Shown: positions 1-8,058, counted from the stretch's first letter. The stretch: 21,856 bases of DNA from JAPLKX01 sp035530195 (GCA_035530195.1 DATKVG010000225.1:1-21856), one strand, 5' to 3'. The notes: generated by a model from the sequence alone, not told the origin. Numbers and translations: made by a program.

Positions 1-47
1 AGCCTGATGATCGTAAAGAGCTTCGCTTTCCACAGGTCATTCGCCCG

Positions 48-97
48 TATACGTCCTATACGTCCTGTTTTTTGTCCCTTTTGTCCCTTACGTCCCT
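48..97. repeat. 9-bp-period tandem repeat upstream of the first gene
   Basis: Two exact copies of TATACGTCC (48-56, 57-65) are followed after 5 bases by two exact copies of TTTGTCCCT (71-79, 80-88) and one TACGTCCCT (89-97). All units share a GTCC core on a 9-bp period. It lies about 80 bp before the start of the membrane-protein gene. The function is unknown; it looks like an intergenic low-complexity element. Confidence 0.7.
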
Positions 98-178
98 TCC
101 CATTCTCGCAGTATGCATAAGTGGCTTGAATACGTACTGCATGTAAGATATCTTCTCGATCTATAAAGGCAACCGACA

Positions 179-736
179 ATGGCAAGAAAACTCACTCCAC
201 CCCCGGAACCGGCCCAAGCAACGCAGAAGTTCGGCTGCGGCGTAATCATTATGGTCATAACCCTGATCATCGCCGCCATCGCCATCATTCCAAAATGGTG
301 GAACTTGCTGGCTTACTGCATCCCAGGGGTCTTCGTGCTGCTCTTTTGGCTATACGGAAAGACCCTGCTTCTTATCGCATATTTTGTCTACAGGCCCCGC
401 GGCATCGTTGGAGTCTTCATAACCTCCTATTCGCCCACATGGAATGAGTACGTTGAGAAAAAGTGGCTGGAACCCTATGCCGGCCGTTTTGTTGTCCTCA
501 ACTGGTCGGAAAAAAGGCAGTGGCCTAACAACCTGGCGTCCCGCCTGTTCTCCCATTTCCTCTCCAGCGAGGACAGAAACCTCTGCCCGGCTGTCATCTT
601 CCTGCGCGGACTGCGTTATCCCCTGATCTTCCGCTTCTTTTATGCGTTTCGAGACCATAAACACGGCAACGACAACGCCTTAAACTCCCTCGAAGCACGG
701 CTGGCGCAAGAGTTGGAAGAAATCCGTCAGCCATAA
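179..736 (+). CDS. hypothetical membrane protein, two N-terminal helices
   Basis: I do not recognise this 185-residue protein. Two adjacent hydrophobic segments are visible: about residues 20-39 (GVIIMVITLIIAAIAIIP) and about 43-70 (LLAYCIPGVFVLLFWLYG onward). A soluble C-terminal domain of roughly 115 residues follows, containing several tryptophans and ending in an acidic, probably helical tail (LEARLAQELEEIRQP). The start at 179 is chosen because an AAAGG sequence sits at 165-169, 9 bases ahead, and because the N-terminus is a short charged, proline-rich cytoplasmic leader before the first helix. The soluble part is probably cytosolic by the positive-inside rule. The gene stands alone, with 138 bp of AT-richer, featureless DNA before the next gene. 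It is probably real, since it is a continuous frame with clear membrane topology, but no function can be assigned. Confidence 0.6.
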   Translation: MARKLTPPPEPAQATQKFGCGVIIMVITLIIAAIAIIPKWWNLLAYCIPGVFVLLFWLYGKTLLLIAYFVYRPRGIVGVFITSYSPTWNEYVEKKWLEPYAGRFVVLNWSEKRQWPNNLASRLFSHFLSSEDRNLCPAVIFLRGLRYPLIFRFFYAFRDHKHGNDNALNSLEARLAQELEEIRQP

Positions 737-874
737 CCAGACTTGGTATTTTCACACATAACGCACTATTTGCTATTGTTTTGTCAACCAAATCCTCCTT
801 GTTTCACAGAAACCACTCTTGGTTCCATCTCACAGCCTTCTCTAAACACGACTCGATAAGCTATCATCCGCGCC

Positions 875-2434
875 ATGAGGTTCGACGATACGAAAGTACA
901 TCAGCCCATTGCGCGCTGGGAGATCTGCATCGTCCTTGCCGCGATGGCGACGGCGCTGGCGCTTGGGCTCTACAACCTTGGCGGATCGAGCCTGTGGCAC
1001 GATGAGGCGGTGCAGGTGTACGTGGCAAACAGCCTGCTCGAAACGGGCCGGCCGTTGCTGCCGAGCGGGCACGTTCACCCGGTTGCGCCGGTATACAACG
1101 CGGTCATGGCGGCGTTTATCGGGGCGTTTGGCGACGCGGAACGCGTGGTGCGCCTGCCGTCGGTGCTGTTTGCCGCGCTCAATGTCGCCCTGACGTTCGC
1201 GCTGGTGCGGCCGCTCCTGGGCCGGGCGACGGCCGGGCTGGCGGCGGTTGCGCTGGCGCTGTCGCCATGGAGCGTGGCATGGTCGCGCGAAGCGCGGTTT
1301 TACACGGCGCAGCAGACGTTTTACCTGCTGGCGCTCATTTGCGCGTGGCGCATGATGGAATCGCGGGAAGGCCGGCGCGTGGCGGCATGGGCGGCATGCG
1401 CGGTATCGGCGTACCTGCTGGGCGTGGGGACGTCGCTGCACTCGGTTTTGTTTCTGGCGCCGGCGGCGGCGTACGCAGGCCTGATGGCGGCGTACGAGCG
1501 GCGGCCGGTTTCGCGGTGGTCGGCGTATGCGGGGGCGGCGGCCGCAATAGGCGTCGCGACGATGGCCGTCTACTGGCTCACGCTGCCGCAAGCCGATTCA
1601 GACGCCATATTCGCCTCCGCCGGTTTGGGCTTGCAGGTGCGCGGGTCGGAGACGCCGGTTCTGTATTACGTCAACTGGCTGCGCGATAACCTGGGCACCG
1701 GCTTTTTCATATTGGCGTTGGCGGGGACGGTGCTGATGCCGTTGCGCGAGCGGCGCCGTGGCGCGTACGCGGCGCTGGCGTTCTGGGCGCCGGTGCTGGC
1801 ATTGACGTTCCTGCTGGGGTACCGTCGCCACCGGTTCATGTTCTTCGCTTACCCGATGTACGCGGCGATGTTTTCGTACGCGGTGGTCGTGGGCGCGAGG
1901 TGGATCGCCGCAACAACAAGACGGATCCGACGGATTGGACGGATCGGACGGATCGGACTTATGTTGAGTGCGGGGCTCGTTGCGCTTTTTGCGGCGAGAA
2001 CGGCACTCTCGGGGGTTTTTCTGCTGCAAGACTCGCTGCGGACTTCGGCGGGCGCGGACATCACGCTGGCGACGCGGCACCCGCAATGGCGCGCCCCCTG
2101 CCAGTACGTCCGGGAGCACCTGCGGCCGGACGTAGCGGTGGTCACGTCCACGTGGGTGACGACGCTGTATTACGTTGGGCGGGTCGACAACTGGTATCCG
2201 AGCCGGCATTTTCTCACGGAGTCGTGGGAAACGGGCACGGCGGGTCTGCGGACTGTCGAGGATCTCGAGGCGTACATGGCGGAACACCCGCGGGGGTATC
2301 TCATCGTCGAGTCATTCCGGTTTTGGCAGTTTGACCCGCAACAGGCCGACGTGGCGTGGGTGAACGCGCACATGAAGTTGATCGAAGAAGCGAGTACGGG
2401 GGATGTGCGTTTGTATGCGTGGGGAATGGATTGA
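875..2434 (+). CDS. GT39/PMT-like membrane glycosyltransferase (GT-C fold)
   Basis: This is a 519-residue polytopic membrane protein with roughly ten hydrophobic segments. After the first helix (about residues 17-35) comes SLWHDEAVQVY; the Asp43-Glu44 pair in the first extracytoplasmic loop is the hallmark of GT-C enzymes of the PMT/ArnT type (GT39, glycosyltransferase RgtA/B/C/D-like). These use polyprenyl-phosphate sugars on the outer face of the membrane. A conserved-looking WSREARFYTAQQTFYLLAL segment follows further along. The C-terminal ~120 residues are soluble and probably extracytoplasmic. Residues 350-361 (RIRRIGRIGRIG) are encoded by a 9-bp tandem repeat in a cytosolic loop, an unusual insertion. 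No clear Shine-Dalgarno precedes the ATG at 875, but the next helix begins soon after it, so the start is plausible. The sugar and acceptor cannot be read from the sequence. It converges with the aminotransferase gene downstream. Confidence 0.85.
   Translation: MRFDDTKVHQPIARWEICIVLAAMATALALGLYNLGGSSLWHDEAVQVYVANSLLETGRPLLPSGHVHPVAPVYNAVMAAFIGAFGDAERVVRLPSVLFAALNVALTFALVRPLLGRATAGLAAVALALSPWSVAWSREARFYTAQQTFYLLALICAWRMMESREGRRVAAWAACAVSAYLLGVGTSLHSVLFLAPAAAYAGLMAAYERRPVSRWSAYAGAAAAIGVATMAVYWLTLPQADSDAIFASAGLGLQVRGSETPVLYYVNWLRDNLGTGFFILALAGTVLMPLRERRRGAYAALAFWAPVLALTFLLGYRRHRFMFFAYPMYAAMFSYAVVVGARWIAATTRRIRRIGRIGRIGLMLSAGLVALFAARTALSGVFLLQDSLRTSAGADITLATRHPQWRAPCQYVREHLRPDVAVVTSTWVTTLYYVGRVDNWYPSRHFLTESWETGTAGLRTVEDLEAYMAEHPRGYLIVESFRFWQFDPQQADVAWVNAHMKLIEEASTGDVRLYAWGMD
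1922..1957 (+). repeat. in-frame 9-bp tandem repeat inside the GT39 gene
   Basis: Four 9-bp units lie head to tail: CGGATCCGA, CGGATTGGA, CGGATCGGA, CGGATCGGA. The unit length is a multiple of three, so the reading frame is kept and yields Arg-Ile-Gly repeats (residues 350-361) in a predicted cytosolic loop. The GGACGGATC pattern resembles low-complexity repeats normally found between genes. Confidence 0.9.
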
Positions 2435-2445
2435 TTGCGGTTTTT

Positions 2446-2538
2446 TTTAGCCACAAAAGAACGCAAAGAACACAAAAAAAACACCCGCGTTCAGTATCGT
2501 TTTTTTCTTTGAGATCTTTGTGTTCTTTTGAGGCTAAA
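2446..2538. repeat. long imperfect inverted repeat between convergent genes
   Basis: The left arm (about 2446-2486) reads TTTAGCCACAAAAGAACGCA and continues A-rich. The reverse complement of the right arm (about 2499-2538) reads TTTAGCCTCAAAAGAACACA and continues likewise. The arms of ~40 bp match with few differences around a loop of about 12 bases. Similar AACACAAAG-type palindromes are common intergenic elements in environmental bacteria. It starts 11 bp after the GT39 stop and overlaps the stop codon of the minus-strand aminotransferase (2534-2536). Its A/T-rich arms could act as a bidirectional transcription terminator, but that is inference. Confidence 0.8.
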
Positions 2539-3796
2539 GCTGTTTTGCGTTTTCGGCGACTTTGCGGAATGCGGCGGCGCATTGCTCGATGACGGGCTTG
2601 TGCAGCTTTTTGAACCACGGGATGTCGAAACAGATCTTCTTGATGTTCAACGACACGGGCAGCGATTCGGGGGCCTGCCGGACGTCGCGGCTGGAATTGG
2701 CGATGCGGGTGGGTTTTCCGTGGCCGTAGATGTCGCACTCGTTGAGGACGGGGTGGACGTGCATCGGCGTGTTCGCGCCGGGCGAGGTAGGGCATCCTTC
2801 CGCGGTGACCGCTTCGCAAAACCGGTTGATGTCGAGCCCGCCGAGTTCTTCGGCACGGTACAGGCCCTTGGCGTTGTACCAGCCGCCCATGGTCGAGCCG
2901 GAGTTTTTGGGAGGGCGGTGGGCGCGGATGCCGGGGCAGCCTTCGAGCAGGTCCCAGAAATAGTTCATGGCCTGCTGAATCCGCGCGATGCGCTCGTCGT
3001 AGTGGCGCAACTGCGTACGGGCAAGGGCGGACGCGAGTTGGTTGGCTCTGTACTTGACGCCGCCGAGCGGGTAGCCTTTGAACTTGACGAGTTCGGGATG
3101 CGTGAGGTCGCCATGGCGGAGGTAGTGGCCAAACGCGACGGCCCGCTCCCAGATCAGCCGGTCATTCGTAGCGAGGATGCCCAGCTCGCCCGCCGCAAGC
3201 GATTTCGCCGACATGCACGACATCGCGCTCACGTCGCTGAGCGTGCCGGTCATCCGGCCTTTGTAGAGCGTGCCGTGGGCGTGAGAGCCGTCTTCGATCA
3301 CTTTGAGGCCGTGCTTTTGCGCGATGGCGCCGATCGCGTCCATGTCGCAGGGGTATCCGGAGTAGTGCACCACCATGATGGCCTTCGTGCGCGGCGAGAT
3401 CCACCTTTCGATGTCATTGGGATCGATGCAGAGCGTGTCGGGGTGGATGTCGACAAACACGGGCGTGGCGCCGAGCGAGAATGCCGGGAGCGACGACGCC
3501 CAATACGTCATGCTGGGGCAGAGGAGTTCGTCGCCGACGCCGAGCCCGACGGCGAACATGGCTGCGTGCAGCGCGGCGGTGCCGTTGCAATGACAGAGGC
3601 AGTGGTCGAGGCCGATCCAGGCGCCGAATTCTTTCTCGAACTGTTTCGAGACATCGAGGCCGGACATCGCGCCCGCCCGCAATACGTCGAGGACGGCGGT
3701 CTCGTCTTCCGGGGTGATTTCGGGCCATGTTGTTGCCGAGTCCAGATCGCCTATGATGGTTTTCGGCCCGCCCAGCAACGCCAGTTTCTCGCCCAT
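2534..3796 (-). CDS. DegT/DnrJ/EryC1/StrS family PLP aminotransferase
   Basis: This 420-residue protein has the full layout of the sugar/cyclitol aminotransferase family (fold type I, PLP-dependent). Visible motifs are the N-terminal LALLGGPKTI with TWPEITPEDETAVLDVL, the cofactor-binding CNGTAALHAAM near residues 70-80, VIEDGSHAHG (Asp169 contacts the PLP nitrogen), and the Schiff-base lysine in SCMSAKSLAAGELG (Lys198). Relatives transfer an amino group, usually from glutamate or glutamine, to keto-sugars or inosose-type cyclitols; the substrate here is unknown. The start at 3796 is preferred over the in-frame ATG at 3844 because GGAGG lies 8 bases ahead and the family normally begins just before LALLGG. 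The stop codon is inside a long inverted repeat. The gene is divergent from the rhamnosidase, with ~100 bp between their starts. A role in modified-sugar metabolism is possible. Confidence 0.9.
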   Translation of the reverse strand: MGEKLALLGGPKTIIGDLDSATTWPEITPEDETAVLDVLRAGAMSGLDVSKQFEKEFGAWIGLDHCLCHCNGTAALHAAMFAVGLGVGDELLCPSMTYWASSLPAFSLGATPVFVDIHPDTLCIDPNDIERWISPRTKAIMVVHYSGYPCDMDAIGAIAQKHGLKVIEDGSHAHGTLYKGRMTGTLSDVSAMSCMSAKSLAAGELGILATNDRLIWERAVAFGHYLRHGDLTHPELVKFKGYPLGGVKYRANQLASALARTQLRHYDERIARIQQAMNYFWDLLEGCPGIRAHRPPKNSGSTMGGWYNAKGLYRAEELGGLDINRFCEAVTAEGCPTSPGANTPMHVHPVLNECDIYGHGKPTRIANSSRDVRQAPESLPVSLNIKKICFDIPWFKKLHKPVIEQCAAAFRKVAENAKQL

Positions 3797-3899
3797 GCTT
3801 CGTTCCTCCGCAATTCCGGCCGTTGCGATGGTAGCACACGGCAATGCGTTAAATGAAGACGCGTTCTGGTATATTGGGCCGCGAAAGGGAGGGAAACCT

Positions 3900-6236
3900 A
3901 TGGCGTGGCGGCTGGTTGTAATTCTGGCATTGGTTACGGGCGTCTGCCGGGCGGAGGAGTTGATGTGGGTGGACGGAGCGAAACCCGGCGAGACGGACTA
4001 TCATGTAGCGTTCCGTGGCGTCTTTGAGTTGGAAGCGGATGCGGAAGTCGAGATCCGGACGCTGGGGGCGTCGTGGTACGTGGGGTGGGTGGACGGCGCG
4101 TATGCGTTCGAGGGGCCGCCACGGTTTCCAATAGCGTACCCGGAATACCAGATGGACCGCGTGAACTTGAAGGCGGGGAAACACGTGCTGGCGGTCCAGG
4201 TGCATCATGAAGGCGTGTCGACGCGCATCCTGGACAACGTCCCGCCGTTTTTTTACTGCCGCGTGTTTTCCGGCGGAACCGAGTTGCCCGTGGGGTGGAA
4301 ATGCCTGCGGCTCGATGGTTACGCCCCGAAAGTACGGCGGATCAACGCGCAACTCGCTTGGGTCGAGTGGTGCGACACACGCCAATTGCCGGATGGCTGG
4401 CGCAAACTGGAGTTTAACGACGCGCCGTGGGCAAGCCCCGCGCAAGCCAACGTCTCGCTCGGCAAGATAAAGCCTGTGTCGATCGGCAACGTGCGCTTGG
4501 AGAAACACCCGCTGGCGCCAATGGCCGAGGGGCCGCTGGCCGAGACGTTTGGCTACGAGCGGGACGATATCGCGGCGCGTTTTTTCCTGCGCGACCTCGA
4601 ATGCCGCGACCTCCCACCCGACGGCGTCTGGCGCCGCTATGACCTCGGCAGAGTCCGCCTCGGCCGACCGCTCTTCACAATCGACCTCCCACCCGGCGCG
4701 GTGGTCGAGTTTGCGAGCAGCGAGTCGCTGGCGCACGGGCGCGTCTCGCCCTGGATCACGCTTTCGGCAAGCGACTCGTGCAACCTGGACCATTTCGTGG
4801 CGCGGGGCGGCGTGCAGGAGTTTTTCCCGCTGACGCCGAAAGGCGGGCGGTTTATCGAGGTTCACGTGCTGGCGCTGGCGGACCACGTCAAGTTTGTGAA
4901 GGAGGAGTACATCGAGCGTGTCTACCACGGTGCCCCCGAAGGCGCGTTTGAGACGAACGACGACCTGCTTAACCGGATCTGGGCCGTCGGGATCGAGACG
5001 TACCGCGCATGCGCCGAGGACGCCCTCATCGACAACCCGACGCGGGAGCGGGGCCAGTGGGCGGGCGACGTGGTCAGCGTGGGTATGGACATCGCTGCAG
5101 CCGGTTACGCCGACATGCGCCTGTGCCGCCGGGCGCTGGTGCAATGCGCCCAATCGGCGCGGCCCGACGGGTTAGTGGCGGGCTTGTGCCCGGGCGGTGC
5201 GGCATACATGTCGACGTATGCGGCACAGTGGACGAGCGCCTGCATTCACTATTGGGAGTTGACGGGCGACATCGGCCTGCTGCATGAGTTGTACGACGCC
5301 GCGGTTCGAAACATTGGCGCATTCGAGAAGTTCCGCGGGCCGGACGGCGTCAGCGACGAGGTGGGCTGGGGGTTTGTGGACTGGGGGTACGTGCGCAACG
5401 AAGGCCCGACCGACATGGGCGTGAACCTGCACTACCTTGCGGCGGCGCGCGACATGATGCGGTGGTGTAAAGCCATCGGCAACGACGATTATGGGCGCTA
5501 TGCGGCAATCGAGGAGGAAGTTGCAGGCCTCGTGCGGGCGTGGCTGGAGAAAAACTCGAGCGAGGGGCGCCCCGACTGGGACCGGATCGGTTATCACCGT
5601 ACCGTGCTCGCGATGCGCCTCGGGATGATCGCCAAGAAAGACGAACGCGACGGAATCGAGTTCGTCAAGCGGCACATCCTGCGGTGTTTCCCGAACGACC
5701 CGGCGGCGCCGCGGCTCGCCAACCCGGGCATGAACCAGGAACGCCTCATCACGCCGTATTTCGCCCATTACGCGTTTCCGCTACTGATCGAGCGGGGCGA
5801 GATGGATTTCGTTCTGGGCCAGTACCGGACGTGCTGGGGCTGGGCGCTGGGCGGCGGGAGGACGACGTGGGTCGAGGTGTTTGACACGCGCTGGACGCAT
5901 TGCCACCAGTGGGCTGGATGCCCGACGTGGCAGTTGAGCCGGTACGTGGTGGGCCTGCGCCCGCGGTTCGACGTTGCGCCGGACCGCTATGAGTTGAACC
6001 TCGTGCCCGGCAGCCTGACGGAGGCATCGGGACGGGTTCCCATGCCGGCCGGCGGCCTTATCGAGGTCAAATGGCGCAGAGTGGACGGCACGCGCATTGA
6101 ATACACGCTCGATTGCCCGGTCGCCGTCACGCTCGACATTCCTACGCGGGACGGCACAAAAACCATTCAAGCGACGGGACTCACAAACATTGTTTTAGCT
6201 CAATCAGAAGGCGCCTTTTTCTGGGAAGGGCAATAG
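3900..6236 (+). CDS. exported GH78-type alpha-L-rhamnosidase
   Basis: This 778-residue protein probably hydrolyses terminal alpha-L-rhamnose outside the cytoplasm. An N-terminal signal peptide (MAWRLVVILALVTGVCRAEE) is followed by beta-sandwich-like regions to about residue 340 and an (alpha/alpha)6-type catalytic region. The GH78 signature DNPTRERGQWAGD sits at residues 378-390; by family analogy Glu383 is the general acid. GGGRTTWVEVFDTRWTHCHQ (Glu659 as candidate base) and TWQLSRYVVGLRP match the family's C-terminal catalytic block, and a small beta domain closes the protein. The start at 3900 is set by a GGGAGGG Shine-Dalgarno 5-6 bases upstream and by the signal peptide; the frame is also open upstream to 3714, but those codons are unlikely to be used. 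A TATATT at 3870-3875 may be its -10 box. The downstream acyltransferase is probably co-transcribed. Confidence 0.88.
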   Translation: MAWRLVVILALVTGVCRAEELMWVDGAKPGETDYHVAFRGVFELEADAEVEIRTLGASWYVGWVDGAYAFEGPPRFPIAYPEYQMDRVNLKAGKHVLAVQVHHEGVSTRILDNVPPFFYCRVFSGGTELPVGWKCLRLDGYAPKVRRINAQLAWVEWCDTRQLPDGWRKLEFNDAPWASPAQANVSLGKIKPVSIGNVRLEKHPLAPMAEGPLAETFGYERDDIAARFFLRDLECRDLPPDGVWRRYDLGRVRLGRPLFTIDLPPGAVVEFASSESLAHGRVSPWITLSASDSCNLDHFVARGGVQEFFPLTPKGGRFIEVHVLALADHVKFVKEEYIERVYHGAPEGAFETNDDLLNRIWAVGIETYRACAEDALIDNPTRERGQWAGDVVSVGMDIAAAGYADMRLCRRALVQCAQSARPDGLVAGLCPGGAAYMSTYAAQWTSACIHYWELTGDIGLLHELYDAAVRNIGAFEKFRGPDGVSDEVGWGFVDWGYVRNEGPTDMGVNLHYLAAARDMMRWCKAIGNDDYGRYAAIEEEVAGLVRAWLEKNSSEGRPDWDRIGYHRTVLAMRLGMIAKKDERDGIEFVKRHILRCFPNDPAAPRLANPGMNQERLITPYFAHYAFPLLIERGEMDFVLGQYRTCWGWALGGGRTTWVEVFDTRWTHCHQWAGCPTWQLSRYVVGLRPRFDVAPDRYELNLVPGSLTEASGRVPMPAGGLIEVKWRRVDGTRIEYTLDCPVAVTLDIPTRDGTKTIQATGLTNIVLAQSEGAFFWEGQ

Positions 6237-6258
6237 GATTGGCGGTATTACCTGAAAA

Positions 6259-7488
6259 ATGCCAGCCGTGAGGCCAGCGACACCGCCACCCGATCTGCAC
6301 CAACCCGCTTGCGATCCGATTCCCCGTTGCCCGCGGTACCTTTCGCTGGACATGTGGCGCGGCATCGCGTGCCTGTCCGTGGTGTTTTTTCACTCGACGC
6401 TGTTTTGTTATCAGGCGATGCAGTCGTCGGGGCAGCCGCTGGGCTTTGCGGGCGTGATTGTGGCGTTGACGGCTCGGGGTTGGGCGGGCGTGCCGCTGTT
6501 TTTCGTCATTTCGGGCTACTGCATCAGCGCGACAACCGACTCCGCGCGTCGGAATCCGAGGCCCGCCCGAAAGTATTTTTTTCGCCGATTCCGGCGGATC
6601 TTTCCCCCCTATTGGACCTGCATTATGCTGACCGCCCTGTTTGCGGCGCTGCTGGCAGGTGTCGGCTGGGGCAGCCTTGTGACCGGCCAGTTGGGCGCGA
6701 TTCTGCAGGTGCCCCACCCCGCGCAACTGGATGCGTGGCAGTGGTTGGGAAACCTCACGCTGACGGAGACCTGGCGGACGCAGTTCGGCGGAAGCCACGC
6801 CATGCTGGTGTTCGGCCCGGCGTGGACGCTCTGCTACGAGGAGCAGTTCTATGCCGTCATGGGTCTGCTGCTGCTGGTTGCGCCACGCCGGTTCTTCCGC
6901 ACGGCAACGCTGCTGTCGCTTGTGATTGTGGCGAGCTGTCCGGTGGATTTTCCCAAGAGCGGATTCTTCTGGGACGGCCGGTGGCTGCTGTTTGCGGCGG
7001 GCATCGGGGTTTACTACGCCCTCAACTACGCCGGGGCGCGTGGCCGTGCCGTGATCCTGGCGGCTCTGTTGGCGGGCGCGCTTTCAGACGTCCTGTGGCG
7101 GGCGGGCATGCTTCATCCGCGGCTGCATTTCTCGATTCTACAACTGAACGAGGCTTATGCGGCTTTCACGTTCGCCGTCCTGATTCTTGCCCTTCACCCG
7201 TACGACAAGCGGATCTGCGCAATACGGGCCGCGCGACCCCTGTTTTTCTGCGGCAAAATGTGCTACAGCCTCTACCTGGTCCATTACCCCGTTACGCTGG
7301 CGGCCAGCCACGCGCTGTTCAACGCCGGCGTTACTACACCGGGCCAGACACTCGCAGTGACCGTGCCTGTCTGCGTTGCGTTGTCGGTGGTCGTGGGCTG
7401 GGTGTTCCACGTGCTGGTCGAGCGCCGGTTTCTCAATCCGCAGAAGGATGTGACGGCGGCGGCGATTCGAGTTGGCGCCATTGCATGA
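6259..7488 (+). CDS. acyltransferase 3 family membrane protein
   Basis: This 409-residue protein of about ten membrane helices belongs to the acyltransferase-3 family (PF01757; OafA/NodX-like), which transfers acetyl or other acyl groups to sugars at the membrane. The first helix contains YLSLDMWRGIACLSVVFFHS, with the family's conserved Arg (R34) and His (H45). GVPLFFVISGYCIS, ARKYFFRRFRRIFPPYW and FGPAWTLCYEEQFYA follow in the usual order. The C-terminal helix ends in LVERRFLNPQK. The gene begins 22 bp after the rhamnosidase stop without an obvious ribosome binding site, so it probably depends on upstream transcription and perhaps translational coupling. The first ~25 residues are proline-rich and the true start could be somewhat further in. 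The acceptor is unknown: cell-surface glycan is more typical of the family than a nutrient polysaccharide. Confidence 0.85.
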   Translation: MPAVRPATPPPDLHQPACDPIPRCPRYLSLDMWRGIACLSVVFFHSTLFCYQAMQSSGQPLGFAGVIVALTARGWAGVPLFFVISGYCISATTDSARRNPRPARKYFFRRFRRIFPPYWTCIMLTALFAALLAGVGWGSLVTGQLGAILQVPHPAQLDAWQWLGNLTLTETWRTQFGGSHAMLVFGPAWTLCYEEQFYAVMGLLLLVAPRRFFRTATLLSLVIVASCPVDFPKSGFFWDGRWLLFAAGIGVYYALNYAGARGRAVILAALLAGALSDVLWRAGMLHPRLHFSILQLNEAYAAFTFAVLILALHPYDKRICAIRAARPLFFCGKMCYSLYLVHYPVTLAASHALFNAGVTTPGQTLAVTVPVCVALSVVVGWVFHVLVERRFLNPQKDVTAAAIRVGAIA

Positions 7489-7595
7489 TATGGACGGGAA
7501 CAGCAAACCCGGAATTACCCTGGAAGGGCGTTTTCACGCGGATCACCCTGAACAGTCCCGGGGCCTTTTTCATCCATGTCCGTTCCCCGAGATAC

Positions 7596-8047
7596 ACCAG
7601 CGCATGTATGTCGCCGCGCACAACCGCGGAATGGCGCGCCTGCCCCATCCGCTTCCACCCGCGACGAATGCTTTCCACCGCAAAACTGGCCGTGCCCTGA
7701 TCGCACCCCACGCTCACCCATCCGGCATCCCGACGCAAACGCCCAAATTGGCCCACCAATTCCTTCTTTTTCGTGTCTACGGAAATCACCGGAAGGCCTG
7801 TGCGAAGAAACGTCTGCGATTGCCGAGTGATGTAACGGAATTACGCGTTTCGATCCGGATGTTGTGCCCCTTCCAGAGTCTTCGCGTTCGCTTGGAGACG
7901 GTATCCCAACTCGTCCAGCAGCGCCGCAACCGTCGGGTGACTCACGCCCACGCTTTTCGCCGAGAGCGCCTCGGCGGCGTATTGAGAAAGGCGGGTTTTG
8001 TCAGGGGATGAAGCGTTGGCTTCAGCCCGTTGACTCTCCCAGCCCGC
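7596..8047 (-). pseudogene. decayed ISAzo13-family transposase
   Basis: Read on the minus strand, the sequence gives VGVSHPTVAALLDELGYRLQ, then ANAKTLEGAQHPDRNA, a TAA stop, FRYITRQSQTFLRTGLPVIS and VDTKKKELVGQFG. After a deletion it continues as DAGWVSVGCDQGTASFAVES and IRRGWKRMGQARH. This is the conserved core of ISAzo13 (Rhodopirellula-type DDE) transposases. The stop replaces the Gln of the usual HPDRDAQF motif (CAA to TAA). The block between VGNF and the AGWVSVG motif is missing, and the C-terminal catalytic part after the MGQARH region is not recognisable. It is therefore a dead fragment, about 450 bp long with approximate borders. The sequence from 7489 to 7595 shows nothing identifiable. 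The fragment separates the acyltransferase from the fucosidase, so those two genes are probably not one transcript. Confidence 0.82.
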
Positions 8048-8058
8048 TTACCCATAAT
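8030..8058 (+). promoter_or_regulatory. predicted sigma70 promoter of the fucosidase gene
   Basis: TTGACT (8030-8035) and CATAAT (8053-8058) are separated by exactly 17 bases, each matching the sigma70 consensus at five of six positions. Transcription would begin about 40 bases before the fucosidase ATG at 8105. The -35 box lies inside the 5' end of the decayed ISAzo13 transposase frame. Confidence 0.5.

Noticed and set aside
2528..3856. A 442-codon plus-strand open frame opposite the DegT aminotransferase
   Set aside because: The minus-strand frame has every PLP aminotransferase motif, including the lysine; the plus frame has none and is a shadow.
3714..3899. An upstream extension of the GH78 frame
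   Set aside because: It would bury the signal peptide 62 residues inside the protein and overlap the divergent gene's 5' end; the strong Shine-Dalgarno supports 3900.
3849..5153. A 434-codon minus-strand open frame opposite the GH78 gene
   Set aside because: No recognisable protein, and it is antisense to well-conserved rhamnosidase sequence.
6309..7700. A 463-codon plus-strand frame overlapping the acyltransferase gene in another phase
   Set aside because: The translation lacks membrane helices and motifs, whereas the overlapping frame is a clear acyltransferase-3 protein.
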